Source: Pseudorhodobacter sp.
GTDB lineage: Bacteria > Pseudomonadota > Alphaproteobacteria > Rhodobacterales > Rhodobacteraceae
Reading direction: 5' to 3'
DNA: 7,066 nucleotides
Assembly: GCA_014378345.1 (NCBI GenBank)
Contig: JACMNW010000146.1
Location: 1 to 7,066, forward strand
Shown here one piece after another: positions 6,147 through 7,066 of the stretch (position 1 is the first letter of the stretch; each line of letters begins with the position of its first letter). The notes under the pieces are model-generated. The model saw only the letters and a list, made by a program, of their open reading frames with translations. It was not told the DNA's origin and did not search any database. The position numbers and the translations under genes are program-made.

Positions 6147-6772
6147 AGCGCAATACCTTTGCGAATGGAGGCCGTGTCAACATGCGTGGCAAAGGCCTCA
6201 GCAAGGGTCGTGGGCGTCAGGCTGGGCAAATGCGGTAGGCAGCCCAGATGCGCCACCATGCCAAAGTCGCAAATTGTGCGCTCTACAGCAGCGTTGGTCG
6301 GGCCGATGAAGGCGATGCCCAGCATAGTGCAGCCCGCCTGCCGCAGAGCCGCCAGTGACAAAAGGCTGTGGTTGATGGTGCCAAGGGCTGTGCGGGCGCA
6401 CAGGATGACCGGGGCCTGCCAGCCCGCAATAACGTCCAGAAAAAGGGTCCGGCGGTTCAGCGGCACCATCAGGCCGCCAGCCGCCTCGATCACCAAAGTG
6501 CCGGTGGTTTGGGGTGGGATTAGGTGGGCCAGGTCGATTTCAATACCCTCGGCCTCGGCGGCCAGATGGGGCGAGGCGGGCAGGATCAGGCGGTACGCCT
6601 CGGGCAGGGTGGGGCTGCCAGACAGGCGGGCGACGGTTCGACTGTCCGTCTCGCCGCTTAACCCGGCTTGCACGGGCTTCCAGTATTGCGCCTGCAACGC
6701 GTGGGTCAGGCCCGCTGCGAACACGGTTTTACCGATGTCCGTATCGGTGCCGGTGATGATCACAGCGGTCAT
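6143..6772 (-). CDS. bioD: Dethiobiotin synthetase BioD
   Basis: A 209-residue P-loop enzyme that closes the ureido ring of dethiobiotin from DAPA, CO2 and ATP. The Walker A loop is GTDTDIGKT (8-16). WKPVQAG (31-37) carries the catalytic lysine (Lys32), SPHLAA (67-72) binds DAPA, and IEAAGG (95-100) stands where E. coli has EGAGG, so one glycine is alanine while the glutamate (Glu96) is kept. LGTINHSLLS (130-139) is the second conserved block. The ATG at 6770-6772 overlaps the bioF stop as ATGA, and the gene's own TGA overlaps the bioA TTG, so three genes are linked by overlaps. It is somewhat shorter than E. coli BioD (about 225), which is normal in alphaproteobacteria. Confidence 0.93.
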   Translation of the reverse strand: MTAVIITGTDTDIGKTVFAAGLTHALQAQYWKPVQAGLSGETDSRTVARLSGSPTLPEAYRLILPASPHLAAEAEGIEIDLAHLIPPQTTGTLVIEAAGGLMVPLNRRTLFLDVIAGWQAPVILCARTALGTINHSLLSLAALRQAGCTMLGIAFIGPTNAAVERTICDFGMVAHLGCLPHLPSLTPTTLAEAFATHVDTASIRKGIAL

Positions 6773-7066
6773 GCGGCGACCTGTGCCAGGTAGGCAAACA
6801 GCGCGGTGATCACAGAGGCCGAGGTGTTCTGCGTAATCGAAATGCGCAACCTTGCGGTGCCGCGCGGCACAGTAGGCGGGCGGATGCCACGCACATCATA
6901 ACCACGCGCTTGAAGTGCGGCCGCCACCTGCATCACCCGCTGATCGGTTCCCAACAAAATGGGCAGGATCTGTGATTGATGGCCCCCAAAGCCCTGCATG
7001 GCGGCTTGGGCGTTAGCATGACCCACAAGTGCCAAGGCATCATGGCGCAGCTTGGGGTTGGCCTGC
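6769..7066 (-). CDS. bioF: 8-amino-7-oxononanoate synthase BioF, C-terminal part
   Basis: The last 98 or so residues of BioF, the PLP enzyme that condenses pimeloyl-ACP with alanine to give KAPA; the gene enters from the right edge. The signature SQILPILLG followed by the RGYDVRGIRPPTVPRGTARL block is characteristic of the C-terminal domain of BioF. The frame is open to the edge (QANPKLRHDALALVGH before the first in-frame TTG), so no start lies in the window; the TTG at 7033-7035 is internal. The stop TGA (6769-6771) overlaps the bioD start. The rest of bioF, and by analogy bioB and the operon promoter, should lie just to the right. Confidence 0.92.
   Translation of the reverse strand, partial: QANPKLRHDALALVGHANAQAAMQGFGGHQSQILPILLGTDQRVMQVAAALQARGYDVRGIRPPTVPRGTARLRISITQNTSASVITALFAYLAQVAA

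Noticed and set aside
6072..6809. 245-codon plus frame opposite bioD
   Set aside because: Antisense shadow of bioD, a well supported gene; composition typical of a GC-rich shadow frame.
1..7066. CRISPR array, tRNA, rRNA or complete insertion sequence
   Set aside because: I saw no regularly spaced repeats, no tRNA-like cloverleaf, and no transposase or flanking terminal repeats.

Overview
The window looks like chromosomal DNA of an alphaproteobacterium of the Rhodobacterales type, possibly near Paracoccus. The reasons are the high GC content, the biotin gene order F-D-A-G-C, and a GntR/FCD-family regulator beside those genes. This is inferred from protein patterns recalled from memory; no database search was possible. 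The window falls into two contrasting halves.

Right half (about 2.8-7.07 kb): a compact biotin synthesis operon on the minus strand, in transcription order bioF (only its 3' end is inside the window), bioD, bioA, bioG, bioC. The genes overlap by 4 bases (F/D, D/A, G/C) or lie 6 bases apart (A/G), so they are almost certainly one message whose promoter is off the right edge. BioC and BioG start and finish the methyl-ester-masked route to pimeloyl-ACP; BioF, BioA and BioD carry the product to dethiobiotin. bioB is expected just beyond the right edge. A GntR-family gene on the plus strand, probably the biotin regulator bioR, meets the operon tail to tail: the bioR and bioC stop codons share the bases CTAA.

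Left half (1-2.8 kb): mostly a graveyard of gene pieces. A ygiC-like ATP-grasp gene (minus) has lost about its first 60-65 codons, followed 13 bases later by an apparently intact ygiB-like DUF1190 lipoprotein gene. At the broken ygiC end lie, on the opposite strand, a short DUF3489-like fragment and the C-terminal tail of a heavy-metal RND pump (CusA/CzcA type) with a one-base frameshift. Further left is the C-terminal scrap of a VOC/glyoxalase-fold protein, then about 380 bases without a recognisable gene that hold two hairpins and a weak open frame. I read this half as a rearrangement or deletion scar next to an intact core operon.

Nothing here amounts to a clearly new molecular system. The points most worth a second look are the composite scar at 2.28-2.59 kb, the shared-stop arrangement of bioR and bioC, the TTG start of bioA nested in the bioD stop, and a weak BioR-box-like sequence on the bioR start codon.
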